Assembly: GCF_004563925.1 (NCBI RefSeq)
Contig: NZ_SPNJ01000002.1
Coordinates: 124,001-188,000, forward strand
Direction: 5' to 3'
DNA length: 64,000 bases
Source of the DNA: Herbaspirillum sp. 3R11
GTDB lineage: Bacteria; Pseudomonadota; Gammaproteobacteria; Burkholderiales; Burkholderiaceae_D
Each line of letters starts with the position of its first letter. Within the stretch, counting starts at the first letter, position 1. The position numbers were made by a program, and so were the translations under genes. Positions 1 to 9,309 of the stretch are shown piece by piece. A model generated the notes under the pieces. The model had not been told where the DNA came from and ran no database searches. It worked only from the letters and a program-made list of their open reading frames with translations.

Positions 1-1
1 C

Positions 2-235
2 TTCGGCGACCTGGTGCATGTGGGCGCGATCCAGTTCCAGCATCCGGAAGTCACGATCGCCTTCGACAGCGACGAACACGAAGCGATGGCCGATCGCCGG
101 CGCGCGTTCGACGCCATTGCCGATCAGCGCGAACTGGTGGCCGGGGCGCATCTGCCATTCCCCGGCATCGGCCACATCACCAAGGACGGCAGCGGTTATC
201 GCTGGCAGCCAGTCAATTACACCCTGCCGCATTGA
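2..235 (+). CDS. MBL-fold metallohydrolase, C-terminal fragment (5' partial)
   Basis: The reading frame is open from the first bases to a TGA at 233-235, so only the last 77 residues of a gene that starts outside the window are present. The tail has the look of the last strands of a metallo-beta-lactamase fold protein: a segment reading DLVHVGAIQF followed by FDSDEHEAMADRR, and a late conserved His in PGIGHITKDG. The second metal-binding part and the HxHxDH motif would lie upstream and cannot be seen. The GTG at 14 is internal, not a start. The substrate cannot be inferred; such proteins are often annotated as hydrolases with an exported N-terminus. Confidence 0.6.
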   Translation, partial: FGDLVHVGAIQFQHPEVTIAFDSDEHEAMADRRRAFDAIADQRELVAGAHLPFPGIGHITKDGSGYRWQPVNYTLPH

Positions 236-272
236 GCATGGCCGGATAAGGCTGCATGCACAGCCTTATTCC

Positions 273-893
273 TTACCCGTTACCTTCATTCTTGCGCGAC
301 CGGTGCGCCGCCTGCTTGGCGCGATTGCCGCACACGGCCATGCTGCACCAGCGGCGCGCATGGCCCTTGGTCCTGTCCAGAAACAGCATTGTGCAGGCCG
401 GGCCTTCGCAAGCTTTGACGTAGGTGAAATTGTCGTCGCAGACGACGTTCGCCATCGCCTCGGCCAGCGGCAGCAGCAAGGACTCCGGCGTGCGCCAGCG
501 GCGCTCCTTCTTGCGGGCGACGCCATTCGCTTCACTCGCAACGATCTGCACGAACACTTCATCGCGCGCCAGCAAACGGTTGAGCGGCTCCAGTTCGGCG
601 ACGACCGAATCAGGCAAGGGCTGCCCTTTGTGCCGGACGACAAAGTCGCGGAACCACTCCCGCAATCCTCTGGCCTGCGCGGCGATCGCATCCAGTTCGC
701 CCGGACCTGCGCTGCGGGAAAATTCTTCCAGCACGGACGCCGGCGCCAGCTTCGCCGCGCTCAGCCACGCCAGAAAATCCTTGCCCGAGCTCAGCCATTC
801 CACCGGCGTGTCGACGGGCGTGGCCACGGAGTTCAAGAAATCCAGGCCGAGGGCATCGGCCAGGAACATCGGCGGCGGCAGTTGTTGGTCCAT
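273..893 (-). CDS. CGNR zinc-finger / ABATE-domain transcriptional regulator
   Basis: This 206-residue protein has the two-part layout of the CGNR family: an N-terminal ABATE-like domain (LGLDFLNSVAT near residue 16, a common family opening) and a C-terminal zinc finger. The finger is visible as a CEGPAC pair, then CSMAVCGNR near residues 183-191 followed by a basic tail. AAGGA lies about 8 nt before the ATG at 893. The gene is divergent from the hydrolase-oxidoreductase-SDR operon starting at 1180, so it is probably its regulator. Inverted GTAAC half-sites lie on both sides of the shared intergenic region. Family assignment is firm; the target genes are inferred from position. Confidence 0.85.
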   Translation of the reverse strand: MDQQLPPPMFLADALGLDFLNSVATPVDTPVEWLSSGKDFLAWLSAAKLAPASVLEEFSRSAGPGELDAIAAQARGLREWFRDFVVRHKGQPLPDSVVAELEPLNRLLARDEVFVQIVASEANGVARKKERRWRTPESLLLPLAEAMANVVCDDNFTYVKACEGPACTMLFLDRTKGHARRWCSMAVCGNRAKQAAHRSRKNEGNG

Positions 894-929
894 GTTGCGA
901 CATCCTTTCGTGCTGTGATTGTCCAGATA

Positions 930-960
930 GTAACTTAATAAACGATTTATCAGAAGTTAC
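930..960. promoter_or_regulatory. Inverted repeat GTAACTT / AAGTTAC (candidate operator)
   Basis: GTAACTT at 930-936 and its exact complement at 954-960 are separated by 17 bases, about 40 bp upstream of the CGNR gene start. The GTAAC half-site recurs in a second inverted repeat next to the divergent operon. An autoregulatory site for the CGNR protein is the simplest reading; this is inference. Confidence 0.4.
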
Positions 961-1107
961 CGATCTTCTGATGGCAGAGCCCAGGCAGCGTGCCGGAAGG
1001 CCATCGCCGTATTTCGCCGTATCCCTGCAACAGTGCGCCATCCCTATGAATATGCGCTCCTTTCATTGAACTTCCATGATTCGATTGAATAACCGTTAAA
1101 AAATAGT

Positions 1108-1136
1108 TTGACAGGTTACAAATGAATAAGTAACCT
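1108..1136 (+). promoter_or_regulatory. Promoter with embedded inverted repeat, upstream of the hydrolase operon
   Basis: TTGACA at 1108-1113 is followed after 17 bases by TAACCT at 1131-1136, a plausible sigma-70 promoter with a weak -10. The arms AGGTTAC (1113-1119) and GTAACCT (1130-1136) form an inverted repeat that exactly covers the spacer and both hexamer edges, as expected for a repressor operator. The half-site GTAAC matches the repeat at 930-960. Confidence 0.5.
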
Positions 1137-1179
1137 TTAAATTGAAATTTAACCAGTTATTCAATTCGAGGAGCCCGTC

Positions 1180-2028
1180 ATGAAGCAAATACGCAACAAG
1201 AAGGTGGTGGTGGATGGTCTGGAAGTGTTCTATCGGGAAGCGGGCCGGCGCGACAAGCCGACGCTGTTGTTGCTGCACGGCTTTCCCAGCAGCAGCCACA
1301 TGTTCCGCGACCTGATCCCGCTGTTGGCGGAGCAATTCCATCTGGTGGCGCCCGACTTGCCGGGATTCGGCCGCACCGCGATGCCGCCGCGCGAGCAGTT
1401 CGACTACACCTTTGAAAGCCTGGCGCGGGTGATCGCCCGTTTCACGGAAGTGGTGGAGCTGGAGCGTTTCGCGATCTACGTATTCGACTACGGTTCGCCG
1501 GTCGGCCTGCGACTGGCGACCATGCATCCGGAACGTATCACCGCCATCGTCACGCAAAACGGCAACGCCTATCTGGAAGGACTCAGCGACGGCTGGAATC
1601 CGATCCGCCAATACTGGCAGGCGCCCAACCAGGCCAACCGCGACGCGCTGCGCCAACTGCTAACGCCGGAGGCCACGCTGTGGCAATACACGCATGGCGT
1701 CAGCGAGATTGACGCGGTGTCGCCGGACGGTTATTCGCTCGACGATTTCTACATGACCCGGCCGGGCGCGCATGAGGTCCAGCTGGACTTGTTCCTGGAC
1801 TACGCCGACAACGTCGCGCGCTATCCCGAATTCCAGGCCTATTTCCGCAAGCATCAGCCGCCCGTGCTGGCGGTGTGGGGACGCAACGATCCCTTCTTCC
1901 TGCCGGCCGGTGCGGAGGCGTTCAGGCGCGATATTCCGGGCGCAAAGATCGTGTTCTACGACACCGGCCACTTCGCCCTCGAGACGCACGCGGTCGAGAT
2001 CGCCGCCGAGATCCGCGCCTTCCTGTAA
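1180..2028 (+). CDS. Alpha/beta-hydrolase, epoxide hydrolase / haloalkane dehalogenase type
   Basis: A 282-residue cytoplasmic alpha/beta-hydrolase. HGFPSSSHMF (near residue 34) is the oxyanion-hole motif typical of this branch, and DLPGFGRT follows. The nucleophile elbow reads FDYGSP, with Asp103 rather than Ser as the nucleophile, as in epoxide hydrolases and haloalkane dehalogenases. His264 in DTGHFALE is the likely catalytic histidine. A strong GAGGAG ribosome site precedes the ATG. It is the first gene of an operon with a quinone-oxidoreductase-like MDR and an SDR, which suggests stepwise detoxification or breakdown of a small organic electrophile. The true substrate is unknown. Confidence 0.85.
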   Translation: MKQIRNKKVVVDGLEVFYREAGRRDKPTLLLLHGFPSSSHMFRDLIPLLAEQFHLVAPDLPGFGRTAMPPREQFDYTFESLARVIARFTEVVELERFAIYVFDYGSPVGLRLATMHPERITAIVTQNGNAYLEGLSDGWNPIRQYWQAPNQANRDALRQLLTPEATLWQYTHGVSEIDAVSPDGYSLDDFYMTRPGAHEVQLDLFLDYADNVARYPEFQAYFRKHQPPVLAVWGRNDPFFLPAGAEAFRRDIPGAKIVFYDTGHFALETHAVEIAAEIRAFL

Positions 2029-2068
2029 GCGCATCCATAACGTTCACAAACATCAGAGAGGGTTCGCC

Positions 2069-3043
2069 ATGCGCGCCATCGTCATCCAGCAATACGGTCC
2101 GGTCGAAGGGCTGGTCTATCAGGACCTGCCGCAGCCGGAACCACAACACGGCCACGTCGTCATCCGCGTCAAGGCCTTCGGCATCAATCACGCTGAAATG
2201 CACATGCGCCGCGGCGAATGGGCCGAGTCGGCGCCGGTCAGCGGCATCGAATGCGTGGGCATCGTCGCCGCCTGTCCGGGCTGCGAATTTGCCGTCGGGC
2301 AGAAAGTCGCAACGCTGATGGGCGGTCTCGGCCGCACCGTCAACGGCAGCTACGCCGAGTACACCCGCGCCCGTGTCGACAACGTGGTCGCCATCGAATC
2401 GGACTTGCCGTGGGAAGAACTGGCGGCGCTGCCCGAGTCCTACGCCACCGCGTGGACCTGCCTGTTCCGCAATCTTGACATCCGCAAAGGCCAGACGCTG
2501 GTGATCCGCGGTGCGACCTCGTCGTTCGGCCAGGCGGCGGTCAACCTGGCGGTCAATGCGGGCCTGCATGTCATCGCCACCACCCGCAGCAAGGAACGCT
2601 TCGCGATGCTGGAGGCGCTCGGCGTGACGCGCGTCGAGTTGGAAGGACCATCGTTGTCGGCGCGGCTGGCGGAAGCCGGGCAAGTCGATGCAGTGCTGGA
2701 TCTGGTCGGCAACAGCGTCGTGATGGATTCGCTGGCGATCGTGCGGCGCGGCGGGCGTGTCTGCCTGGCCGGATTCCTGGGCGGGCTGGCGTCGGTGCCG
2801 GATTTCAATCCGCTGCTGCAGATGCCGAGCGGCGTGCATTTCAGCTTCTTCGGCAGCTTCGTATTCGGCACGCCGCAATTCCCGTTGTCTGATGTGCCGC
2901 TGCAGGACATCGCGCGCGACGTGGCGCTGGGACGCTATCAGGCCAAGCCGTCGCGGGTATTCAAATTCGATGAGATCCATGCCGCGCATCGCGCGATGGA
3001 AGCCAACCAGGCCAACGGCAAGATGGTCGTGCTGGTCGACTGA
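2069..3043 (+). CDS. Zinc-type alcohol dehydrogenase / quinone oxidoreductase (MDR superfamily)
   Basis: A 324-residue medium-chain dehydrogenase/reductase without the Cys-rich structural zinc loop, so it belongs to the quinone-oxidoreductase/enoyl-reductase side of the family. Visible features are the GroES-like N-terminal half (FGINHAEMHMRRGEW, SGIECVGIV), the hinge LPESYATAW and the NADPH-binding Rossmann segment GATSSFGQAAVNLA near residue 150. The ATG lies about 40 bp after the hydrolase stop with an AGAGAGGG ribosome site. It probably reduces a quinone, enal or enone using NADPH. Its operon partners are a hydrolase upstream and an SDR downstream. Confidence 0.85.
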   Translation: MRAIVIQQYGPVEGLVYQDLPQPEPQHGHVVIRVKAFGINHAEMHMRRGEWAESAPVSGIECVGIVAACPGCEFAVGQKVATLMGGLGRTVNGSYAEYTRARVDNVVAIESDLPWEELAALPESYATAWTCLFRNLDIRKGQTLVIRGATSSFGQAAVNLAVNAGLHVIATTRSKERFAMLEALGVTRVELEGPSLSARLAEAGQVDAVLDLVGNSVVMDSLAIVRRGGRVCLAGFLGGLASVPDFNPLLQMPSGVHFSFFGSFVFGTPQFPLSDVPLQDIARDVALGRYQAKPSRVFKFDEIHAAHRAMEANQANGKMVVLVD

Positions 3044-3089
3044 TCAAGACAAATTACTGACACATCAACACACATCAAGGATGAACAAC

Positions 3090-3857
3090 ATGAAGAGAAC
3101 AGCCATCGTTACCGGCGCCAGTCAAGGCATCGGCCGCGCCACCGCAATTCGTCTGGCCAGGGATTTCGGCGCCGTGGTCCTGGTCGCCAGGAATGCCGCA
3201 AAGCTGGCGGATACCGCCGCTGCAGTGGAGAAGGCCGGCGCACAGGCGCTCGTGATCGACGTCGACCTGAGCACGCCGGCCGCGCCCGACCTGGTGGTGT
3301 GCAAGACGCTCGACGCCTTCGGCCGCATCGATGCGCTGGTCAACATCGCCGGCGATGTGCCGCAGATCGATCTGTTCCAGATGACGGACGCGCAGTGGGA
3401 CGCCGGCATGTCGCTCAAATTCCACGGCGCGCGCCGGCTGACGATACGCGCGTGGGAAGCCTTGAAGGCAAGCCAGGGATCGGTGATCGTCACCTCCGGC
3501 AATTCCGCCGCGGTGCCGAAGGCCGGGTTTGCCGCCGTGGCCGCGATCAACGCCGCCATCGTCTCGCTGGCGAAGGCCTTTGCCGAGCGCGGCATCGAGG
3601 ACGGCGTGCAGGTCAACAGCGTGTTGCCCGGCCCGGTCATGACGGGACGGCGCGAATCCTTCCTCGGCAAATGGTCGGCCGCGCACGACATGTCGGTGGA
3701 GGACGCCAAGTCGAAGTTCCTGGACGCCGCCGGCATCAGCCGTTACGGCCAGCCCGAGGAGATCGGCGAGCTGATGGCCTTCCTGGTGTCGCCGGCGGCG
3801 AAGTGGATGACCGGGTCGGCGATTCGCATGGATGGCGGGGAAATCAAGGCTATGTGA
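3090..3857 (+). CDS. SDR-family protein with non-canonical active site
   Basis: A 255-residue short-chain dehydrogenase/reductase. The cofactor motif TGASQGIG lies at the N-terminus, VNIAGD replaces the usual NNAG, and a C-terminal MDGG segment is typical of classical SDRs. The catalytic YxxxK is absent: the aligned positions are Val150 and Asn154 in a stretch reading AAVAAINAAI. The preceding Ser region (TSGNSA) is kept. It may act as a non-reductive scaffold, use another acid/base, or be inactive. ATG 3090 is preferred over ATG 3081 because AAGG at 3077-3080 is correctly spaced only from 3090. It is the last gene of the 1180-3857 operon. Confidence 0.8.
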   Translation: MKRTAIVTGASQGIGRATAIRLARDFGAVVLVARNAAKLADTAAAVEKAGAQALVIDVDLSTPAAPDLVVCKTLDAFGRIDALVNIAGDVPQIDLFQMTDAQWDAGMSLKFHGARRLTIRAWEALKASQGSVIVTSGNSAAVPKAGFAAVAAINAAIVSLAKAFAERGIEDGVQVNSVLPGPVMTGRRESFLGKWSAAHDMSVEDAKSKFLDAAGISRYGQPEEIGELMAFLVSPAAKWMTGSAIRMDGGEIKAM

Positions 3858-3868
3858 GGCGTGCCCGT

Positions 3869-5575
3869 CTAGAAGCTCTCCCAGCTGTCGTCGCCTTGTG
3901 CGGCGGCAGCCATCGCCTTTGCCGGAAGATCCTTCACCGCCTTGTGTGGAAGCTGCACGGGTTTCGGCGTCACGTCGCGGATTTTTGCAGCCGTGCGCGC
4001 GACATCCGGAACCGCGACGGCAGCGCCAAGTTTGAAAATGCTGACCGCCTGCGACAGGCGTTCGGCCTGTTCCTGCATCGATTGCGCAGCGGCGGCGGCT
4101 TGCTCGACCAGCGCGGCGTTCTGTTGCGTGACGCCGTCCATTTGCGTGATGGCGCGGTTGATCTCTTCGATGCCGGTGCGCTGTTCTCTGCTCGCGGCGG
4201 AAATCTCCGCCACGATATTGGTCACGCGCCTGACACTGGCGACCACTTGTTCCATCGTCGCGCCGGCTTTGCCAACCAGTTTGCTGCCGTCGTCGACCTT
4301 GGCGACCGAGTCGTCGATGAGCGACTTGATTTCCTTGGCGGCCGCAGCCGAACGTTGCGCCAGGCTGCGTACTTCCGACGCCACCACGGCGAAGCCGCGA
4401 CCTTGCTCACCGGCGCGCGCCGCTTCAACCGCCGCGTTCAGCGCCAGGATGTTGGTCTGGAAGGCGATGCCGTCAATCACGCCGATGATGTCGACGATCT
4501 TGCGCGAAGAGGTGTCGATGTCGTTCATGGTGCTGACCACCTGGGCCATTACTTCGCCGCCTTGCACCGCGATACCCGACGCCGACACCGCCAGTTGGTT
4601 GGCCTGGTGTGCGTTGTCGGCATTCTGCTTGACGGTGGAGGTCATCTGTTCGATGGCGGAGGCGGTCTCTTCGATCGAGCCGGCCTGCTGTTCCGTGCGT
4701 GCCGACAGGTCGAGATTGCCCGAGGCGATTTCGCCGGAGGCGGTGGTGATGGTGTCGGTGCCGGTGCGCACTTCGCTGACGATCCGGTGCAGGTTGTGGT
4801 TCATGTGCTTGAGCGCATCCATCAGTTGGCCGGTTTCGTCGCGCGACTTCACTTCGATGATGCTGCCGAGGTCGCCGGCGGCCACGCGCTGGGCCATGCG
4901 CACCGCTTCGCCGAGCGGTCGCACGATCGAACGCGTCAGCACGAAGCCCAGGCACAGCGAGGCCAGCACCGCCAGCGCGGAGCAGGCCAGGATCACGTTG
5001 ATCGCCGTGGTGCCTTCGGCGAACGCACTGGCGCCGGCCATGCGCAATTGCTTGTCCTGCACCTCGACGAAGCTGTTGGCGGATTCGAGGAAGGCATTTT
5101 GCGACGGCAGCAGTTTGCGCAGCACCGCGTCGGCGGCGGCATCGGCATTGCCGGCGCGCGCCTGGGTAATCACTTCCAGTTTGGCGGCATCGAAATTGCG
5201 GGCGGCATCGGCCAGCGCCTTGACGCGCTTGCGGCCGACCTCGGTGACCTGATTGGCGTCGATCTTGTTGATGGCTTCCTGAGTTTTTCTGGAAGCCTCG
5301 TCGAGACGCTCGTAGCGGACCTTGTTGAATTCAGGACGCGTGGTATCGATCACGATGCCGCGCAGGTATCTGATCTGTTCGTCGAGTCCGTCGCGCACTT
5401 CGAAGGCCAGCCGCACCTTTAGGTAGCGCTCGTTCATCATCTGGTCGACTGCGCCGTTGATGTTCGTGATCTTGATTACGGCGGTCGCGGCGACCACCAT
5501 CAGCAGCAACACCACGATGCCAAATGCGGCGCCGAGCCGCACCCCCACTTTCAGATTCCTGATGAATGCCAACAT
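3869..5575 (-). CDS. Methyl-accepting chemotaxis protein with CheR-tether pentapeptide
   Basis: A 568-residue transmembrane chemoreceptor. A first membrane helix spans about residues 13-35, a roughly 150-residue periplasmic four-helix-bundle sensor follows, a second helix ([20 protein letters not shown]) comes next, then HAMP and a long signalling coiled coil with the conserved tip [20 protein letters not shown]. It ends in DDSWESF, which fits the xWxxF pentapeptide that recruits CheR/CheB in high-abundance receptors. ATG 5575 is chosen; a TTG at 5590 would add five residues. It converges with the SDR operon and stands alone. The ligand is unknown. Confidence 0.93.
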   Translation of the reverse strand: MLAFIRNLKVGVRLGAAFGIVVLLLMVVAATAVIKITNINGAVDQMMNERYLKVRLAFEVRDGLDEQIRYLRGIVIDTTRPEFNKVRYERLDEASRKTQEAINKIDANQVTEVGRKRVKALADAARNFDAAKLEVITQARAGNADAAADAVLRKLLPSQNAFLESANSFVEVQDKQLRMAGASAFAEGTTAINVILACSALAVLASLCLGFVLTRSIVRPLGEAVRMAQRVAAGDLGSIIEVKSRDETGQLMDALKHMNHNLHRIVSEVRTGTDTITTASGEIASGNLDLSARTEQQAGSIEETASAIEQMTSTVKQNADNAHQANQLAVSASGIAVQGGEVMAQVVSTMNDIDTSSRKIVDIIGVIDGIAFQTNILALNAAVEAARAGEQGRGFAVVASEVRSLAQRSAAAAKEIKSLIDDSVAKVDDGSKLVGKAGATMEQVVASVRRVTNIVAEISAASREQRTGIEEINRAITQMDGVTQQNAALVEQAAAAAQSMQEQAERLSQAVSIFKLGAAVAVPDVARTAAKIRDVTPKPVQLPHKAVKDLPAKAMAAAAQGDDSWESF

Positions 5576-5817
5576 GTCCGTCCCGTTCAATTGATTGAAA
5601 AAGCATCAACGCCTGATTCCGCCCGTTTTTATATTTATGCGGAAAGGACGGATGTTTACTCTCAGTATTGATGCAAGGCAAGACCTTGAATGGGCTGTAA
5701 AGGCACGCAGGAAGCGGATTTCAGCACATTGAAAAGGCGGAGAGCGGCGTATTGCGGGGCGCGGCCGGAGATGAGAGATTTTTCCCGGGTTAACAAGAAT
5801 TTATGCGGCGCTCGCTA

Positions 5818-6711
5818 TTATTTATAGCCTTTGCGCGCCCGCTTCGCTTTCTTTGCCACGGTGAGTTCCTGCGACACGTCCAGAATCAACTGGCCGAAAG
5901 CCTGCACTGCCGGCGTCTTTCCTTCGCCGCTGCAAATCAAGGTGAAATTGGCCTTGGGCAGCGGCGGCAGACCGTAGGCGCCGTCGACGATGCGCATGCC
6001 CGGCTCGACGTCTTCCTGCGGCAATACCGAAATCGCCAGGCCCGACAGGATCGCTGCGCTGATGCCTTGCTGGCTCGGCGAGGTGAACACCGTATGCCAT
6101 TTGACGTCGGTGTCGTCCAGCGCGCTGATGCCGACGTGGCGATTGATGCACGGCGCCGGGAAAAAGGCGAACGGCAGCAGCCGGTCCGGCGCCAGCTCGA
6201 AGATATCCGCCGCCACCCACACCAGTTGCGTCTGGCGAATGTGCGTGCCTTCATCGCTGTCCGTCGGGGTCATGACCACGGCCAGGTCCAGCTCCCGATT
6301 CCTGACCAGTGCACGCAGGTCGAGCTGCATGTTGACGCGCACGTCCAGGCGCACCGACGGGAATGAGCGCGCGAACTGGCACAGGAGCGTCGGCAGGCGA
6401 TCGCCGACAAAATTCTCCGGCGCGCCGAATTTCACCTCGCCCGAAATCGGCGATGGCCGGAAGCGGTTCTCCAATGCATCCAGCGCGTCAAGGATCTGTT
6501 GCGCATGGCGGCGCAGGTCCTCGCCGTCCTCGGTTGGCGCCAGGCTGCGCGTGGTGCGCTGGAACAGCGGTCGGCCCAGTTGTTCTTCCAGCCGGCGGAT
6601 CTGGTGGCTCACCGCCGACTGCGTCAGGTGCAGGCGCTCGGCGGTGCGCGTGAAGCTGCCGGTGTCGAGCACGGCGACAAAGGTGCGCAACAGCGCGGGA
6701 TCAAGGTTCAT
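5818..6711 (-). CDS. LysR-family transcriptional regulator
   Basis: A 297-residue LTTR with the N-terminal winged helix-turn-helix visible (FVAVLDTGSFTRTAERLHLT, then QSAVSHQIRRLEEQLG) and a periplasmic-binding-protein-like effector domain. It is divergent from an MFS exporter starting at 6866, the usual arrangement for a regulator of an efflux gene. A T-N11-A palindrome lies between them at 6769-6781. The inducer is unknown. The C-terminus is very basic (KKAKRARKGYK). Confidence 0.92.
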   Translation of the reverse strand: MNLDPALLRTFVAVLDTGSFTRTAERLHLTQSAVSHQIRRLEEQLGRPLFQRTTRSLAPTEDGEDLRRHAQQILDALDALENRFRPSPISGEVKFGAPENFVGDRLPTLLCQFARSFPSVRLDVRVNMQLDLRALVRNRELDLAVVMTPTDSDEGTHIRQTQLVWVAADIFELAPDRLLPFAFFPAPCINRHVGISALDDTDVKWHTVFTSPSQQGISAAILSGLAISVLPQEDVEPGMRIVDGAYGLPPLPKANFTLICSGEGKTPAVQAFGQLILDVSQELTVAKKAKRARKGYK

Positions 6712-6768
6712 TGCAGGACGGACGGTCTATTGATGATGGAAATTAATAAGTGCTGCGAAATTAAATCG

Positions 6769-6781
6769 TTTGTATCACAAA
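6769..6781. promoter_or_regulatory. LysR box candidate TTTGTATCACAAA
   Basis: A perfect 5-3-5 inverted repeat that fits the LTTR T-N11-A consensus. It lies in the intergenic region between the divergent LysR gene (start 6711) and the MFS gene (start 6866). The position is right for autoregulation plus activation of the transporter; binding is inferred. Confidence 0.5.
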
Positions 6782-6865
6782 TCAGCCTTGCCCAGAATCG
6801 GGGTCTGCTTTCGGCCGTCTGCAATCGGCGACCGGAATTCGCTTACTGTTAATTGGGTCTCCGCA

Positions 6866-8395
6866 ATGTCCTCCTCGAAAAACTCCCTGGCTCTCGCCTC
6901 GGTCTGCCTGGCCGCCCTCATGTTCGGCCTGGAGATCTCCAGCGTGCCGGTCATCCTGCCGACGCTGGAACGTCTGCTGCACGGCGACCTCGCCGACCTC
7001 CAGTGGATCATGAATGCCTACACCATCGCCTGCACCACCGTGCTCATGGCGGCCGGCACACTGGCCGATCGCTACGGCCGCAAGCGCCTGTTCATCGCGA
7101 CCATGTGCTGCTTCGGCGTCACCTCGCTGCTGTGCGGCCTGGCAACCAGCGTGTCGGTGCTGATCGTCAGCCGTTTCCTGCAAGGCATGAGCGGCGGCGC
7201 CATGGTGATTTGCCTGCTGGCGATCCTGTCGCATCAGTTTCGCGGCGGGCATGAACGCAGTCGCGCTTTCGGCGCCTTCGGCATCGTGTTCGGCGCCGGC
7301 CTCGGTTTCGGCCCGCTGATCGGCGGTGGCATCGTGGCCCTGCTGGACTGGAAATGGGTGTTCCTGGTGCATGTCCCGCTGACTGCGCTGACGTTGTTGC
7401 TGGCGTTGCGCGGCGTGACGGAGTCGCGCGATGCGCATGCGGGCCGGCTCGACATTACGGGCATCGTCACCTTGTCGCTGGCCGTCTTCGGGCTGACGTT
7501 CTACATCACGCAGGGAGCTGATTTCGGTTACGGCAGCATTGCCGGACTGGCGCTGATCGGTGCGACGGCATTGAGTTTTGTTGTCTTCCTGTGGGTGGAA
7601 AACACCGTCGCGCATCCGATGTTCGATTTCTCCGTATTTCGCATCCGCGCGTTCAGCGGCGCGCTGCTCGGTTCGGTCGGGATGAATTTCAGCTTCTGGC
7701 CGCTGATGATCTATCTGCCGCTCTATTTTCAGGCGGTGCTCGGCTACGATACCGTCCAGGCGGGTCTGGCGTTGTTGGCCTACACCTTGCCCACGCTGAT
7801 CGTGCCGCCGTTCGCTGAGCGCCTGTCCTTGCGCTTCCAGCCGGGAACGGTTATTCCGGCTGGGCTGTTCATGCTTGGCGCCGGTTTCATGCTGATGTAC
7901 GGGGGCAGCAACGGCGGCCTGGTGCAGGCGGGTTGGCTGGCGATGCTGCCGGGTTGCCTGATCGCCGGCATCGGACTGGGCCTGACCAACACGCCGGTGA
8001 CCAATACCACCACCGGTTCGGTACCGTCCAATCGCGCCGGCATGGCGTCGGGCATCGACATGAGTGCGCGGCTGATCACGCTGGCGATCAATATTGCAGC
8101 GATGGGTTTGTTGTTGCTGGAGAGCGTGCAGTCTTATCTGCAGCAGCACGTCGCGGCGGGATCGTCGGCGACGCAGTTGCGTCAGGCGGCGGCGTCGATT
8201 GCGGCGGGCAACCTGCAGCAGGGCGCGCTGCAATTCGCAGGAACGGAGGCTGCGGGTGCCTTGGCGCAGGCTGCACTGACGCACGGCTTCGGCGTGCTCA
8301 TGCTGTACGGCGGTTTTGGCGTGTGGCTACTGGCGGCGCTGAGCCTGGCGATTTTCGGTCGCAAGAGGACGGTGCCGATATCGGCCTATGAATGA
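6866..8395 (+). CDS. MFS drug:proton antiporter, DHA2 (14-TMS) type
   Basis: A 509-residue inner-membrane transporter. Motif A-like sequence GTLADRYGRKRLF follows the second helix. The protein is hydrophobic throughout with about 14 segments, matching EmrB/QacA (DHA2) exporters; the first helix begins SLALASVCLAALMFGLEIS. The frame is open from 6770, but ATG 6866 gives the normal cytoplasmic N-terminus. Likely role: proton-driven export of a lipophilic compound, controlled by the adjacent LysR protein. The substrate is not predictable. Confidence 0.88.
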   Translation: MSSSKNSLALASVCLAALMFGLEISSVPVILPTLERLLHGDLADLQWIMNAYTIACTTVLMAAGTLADRYGRKRLFIATMCCFGVTSLLCGLATSVSVLIVSRFLQGMSGGAMVICLLAILSHQFRGGHERSRAFGAFGIVFGAGLGFGPLIGGGIVALLDWKWVFLVHVPLTALTLLLALRGVTESRDAHAGRLDITGIVTLSLAVFGLTFYITQGADFGYGSIAGLALIGATALSFVVFLWVENTVAHPMFDFSVFRIRAFSGALLGSVGMNFSFWPLMIYLPLYFQAVLGYDTVQAGLALLAYTLPTLIVPPFAERLSLRFQPGTVIPAGLFMLGAGFMLMYGGSNGGLVQAGWLAMLPGCLIAGIGLGLTNTPVTNTTTGSVPSNRAGMASGIDMSARLITLAINIAAMGLLLLESVQSYLQQHVAAGSSATQLRQAAASIAAGNLQQGALQFAGTEAAGALAQAALTHGFGVLMLYGGFGVWLLAALSLAIFGRKRTVPISAYE

Positions 8396-8417
8396 AGGTC
8401 AATCATGAAGGCCAATA

Positions 8418-9083
8418 TCAATCGACGATGTCGATGCTTTCGCAAAAGCTGTAACCCTGCCCGTGCTCGGTGCGCAGTGGCAGCTTTTCGCCGGTCAGGT
8501 TTTGCCAGCGGCGGCGCAGGCGGCTGACCATCTGGTCCAGGCGCCGCTCGTCGTAGTCGATCCACTCGACGCCGAAGGCCTTGGCGATCTGTTGGCGATG
8601 CACCACTTGCCCCATGTTGCGCGCCAGCAGTTGCAGCAGCAGCATTTCCATCGCGTTGATTTCGTGGAAGCGGCCGTCCGGCGCATACAGGCGCCGTTCC
8701 AGCAAGTGCAGGCGCCAGCTGTCCTTGCCGAGGCGGCGCGAGACCGACGACACATAGGCGGACAATTCCCGCAGACGGACCGGCTTGATGAGGTAGTGGT
8801 CGGCGCCGCGTTTGAGACCTTCGATCTTGTCGTCGATGCCGGCGCGCGAACTCAGCATGATGGTGCCGATATGGGGATGGGTACGGTGGAGCTGTTCGGT
8901 GATGTCGAAGCCGTTGTCGTCGGACAGTCCGGTATCGATGATGGCGATGTCGGCGTCGTCTACCTGACGCAAGAATTCTGCAAGATTGCTGGCTTCCGAT
9001 ACGCCATAACCTTCACTCAGGAGAAAGTCGGCGACCTCATTGCGCAGGTCGGCCTCATCCTCCAACAGTAGTACCCGAGCCAT
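8418..9083 (-). CDS. OmpR/PhoB-family response regulator (orphan)
   Basis: A 221-residue two-domain regulator. The receiver domain keeps the acidic pair Glu8-Asp9, phosphoacceptor Asp50 (IIDTGLSDDNG), the switch Ser in MLSSRAG and the Lys in YLIKPVR. A C-terminal winged helix (residues about 125-218) ends with the RTEHGQGYSF signature of the Trans_reg_C family. No histidine kinase gene is adjacent on either side, so its partner must be elsewhere. It converges with the MFS gene, 22 bp apart. Confidence 0.9.
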   Translation of the reverse strand: MARVLLLEDEADLRNEVADFLLSEGYGVSEASNLAEFLRQVDDADIAIIDTGLSDDNGFDITEQLHRTHPHIGTIMLSSRAGIDDKIEGLKRGADHYLIKPVRLRELSAYVSSVSRRLGKDSWRLHLLERRLYAPDGRFHEINAMEMLLLQLLARNMGQVVHRQQIAKAFGVEWIDYDERRLDQMVSRLRRRWQNLTGEKLPLRTEHGQGYSFCESIDIVD

Positions 9084-9309
9084 TTTCCGGCCTTCCCCAT
9101 GGTAAAAATTTTGGCGAGTATAGCACCATACTCTTGCGTAGGTCAGAGCGCGTCGGAAATGGCCGGGAGGTGGTTAATTTCTGTCCGGACTTGTCGGAAA
9201 GCGGCAGCAGTTCGGCGCACATCAGACCAGGAAATCCCGGCCATTTTGCTGCCGCCCGCGACGATGAAAAGCGATGATGAGCCGCTCTCCGAAGTGCGAT
9301 GTCTGCGCT

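Noticed and set aside
3299..5422. 707-codon plus-strand open frame opposite the chemoreceptor
   Set aside because: It is an antisense shadow of the chemoreceptor gene: composition is Arg/Gly/His-rich, no domain is recognisable, and the minus-strand product is a clear chemoreceptor.
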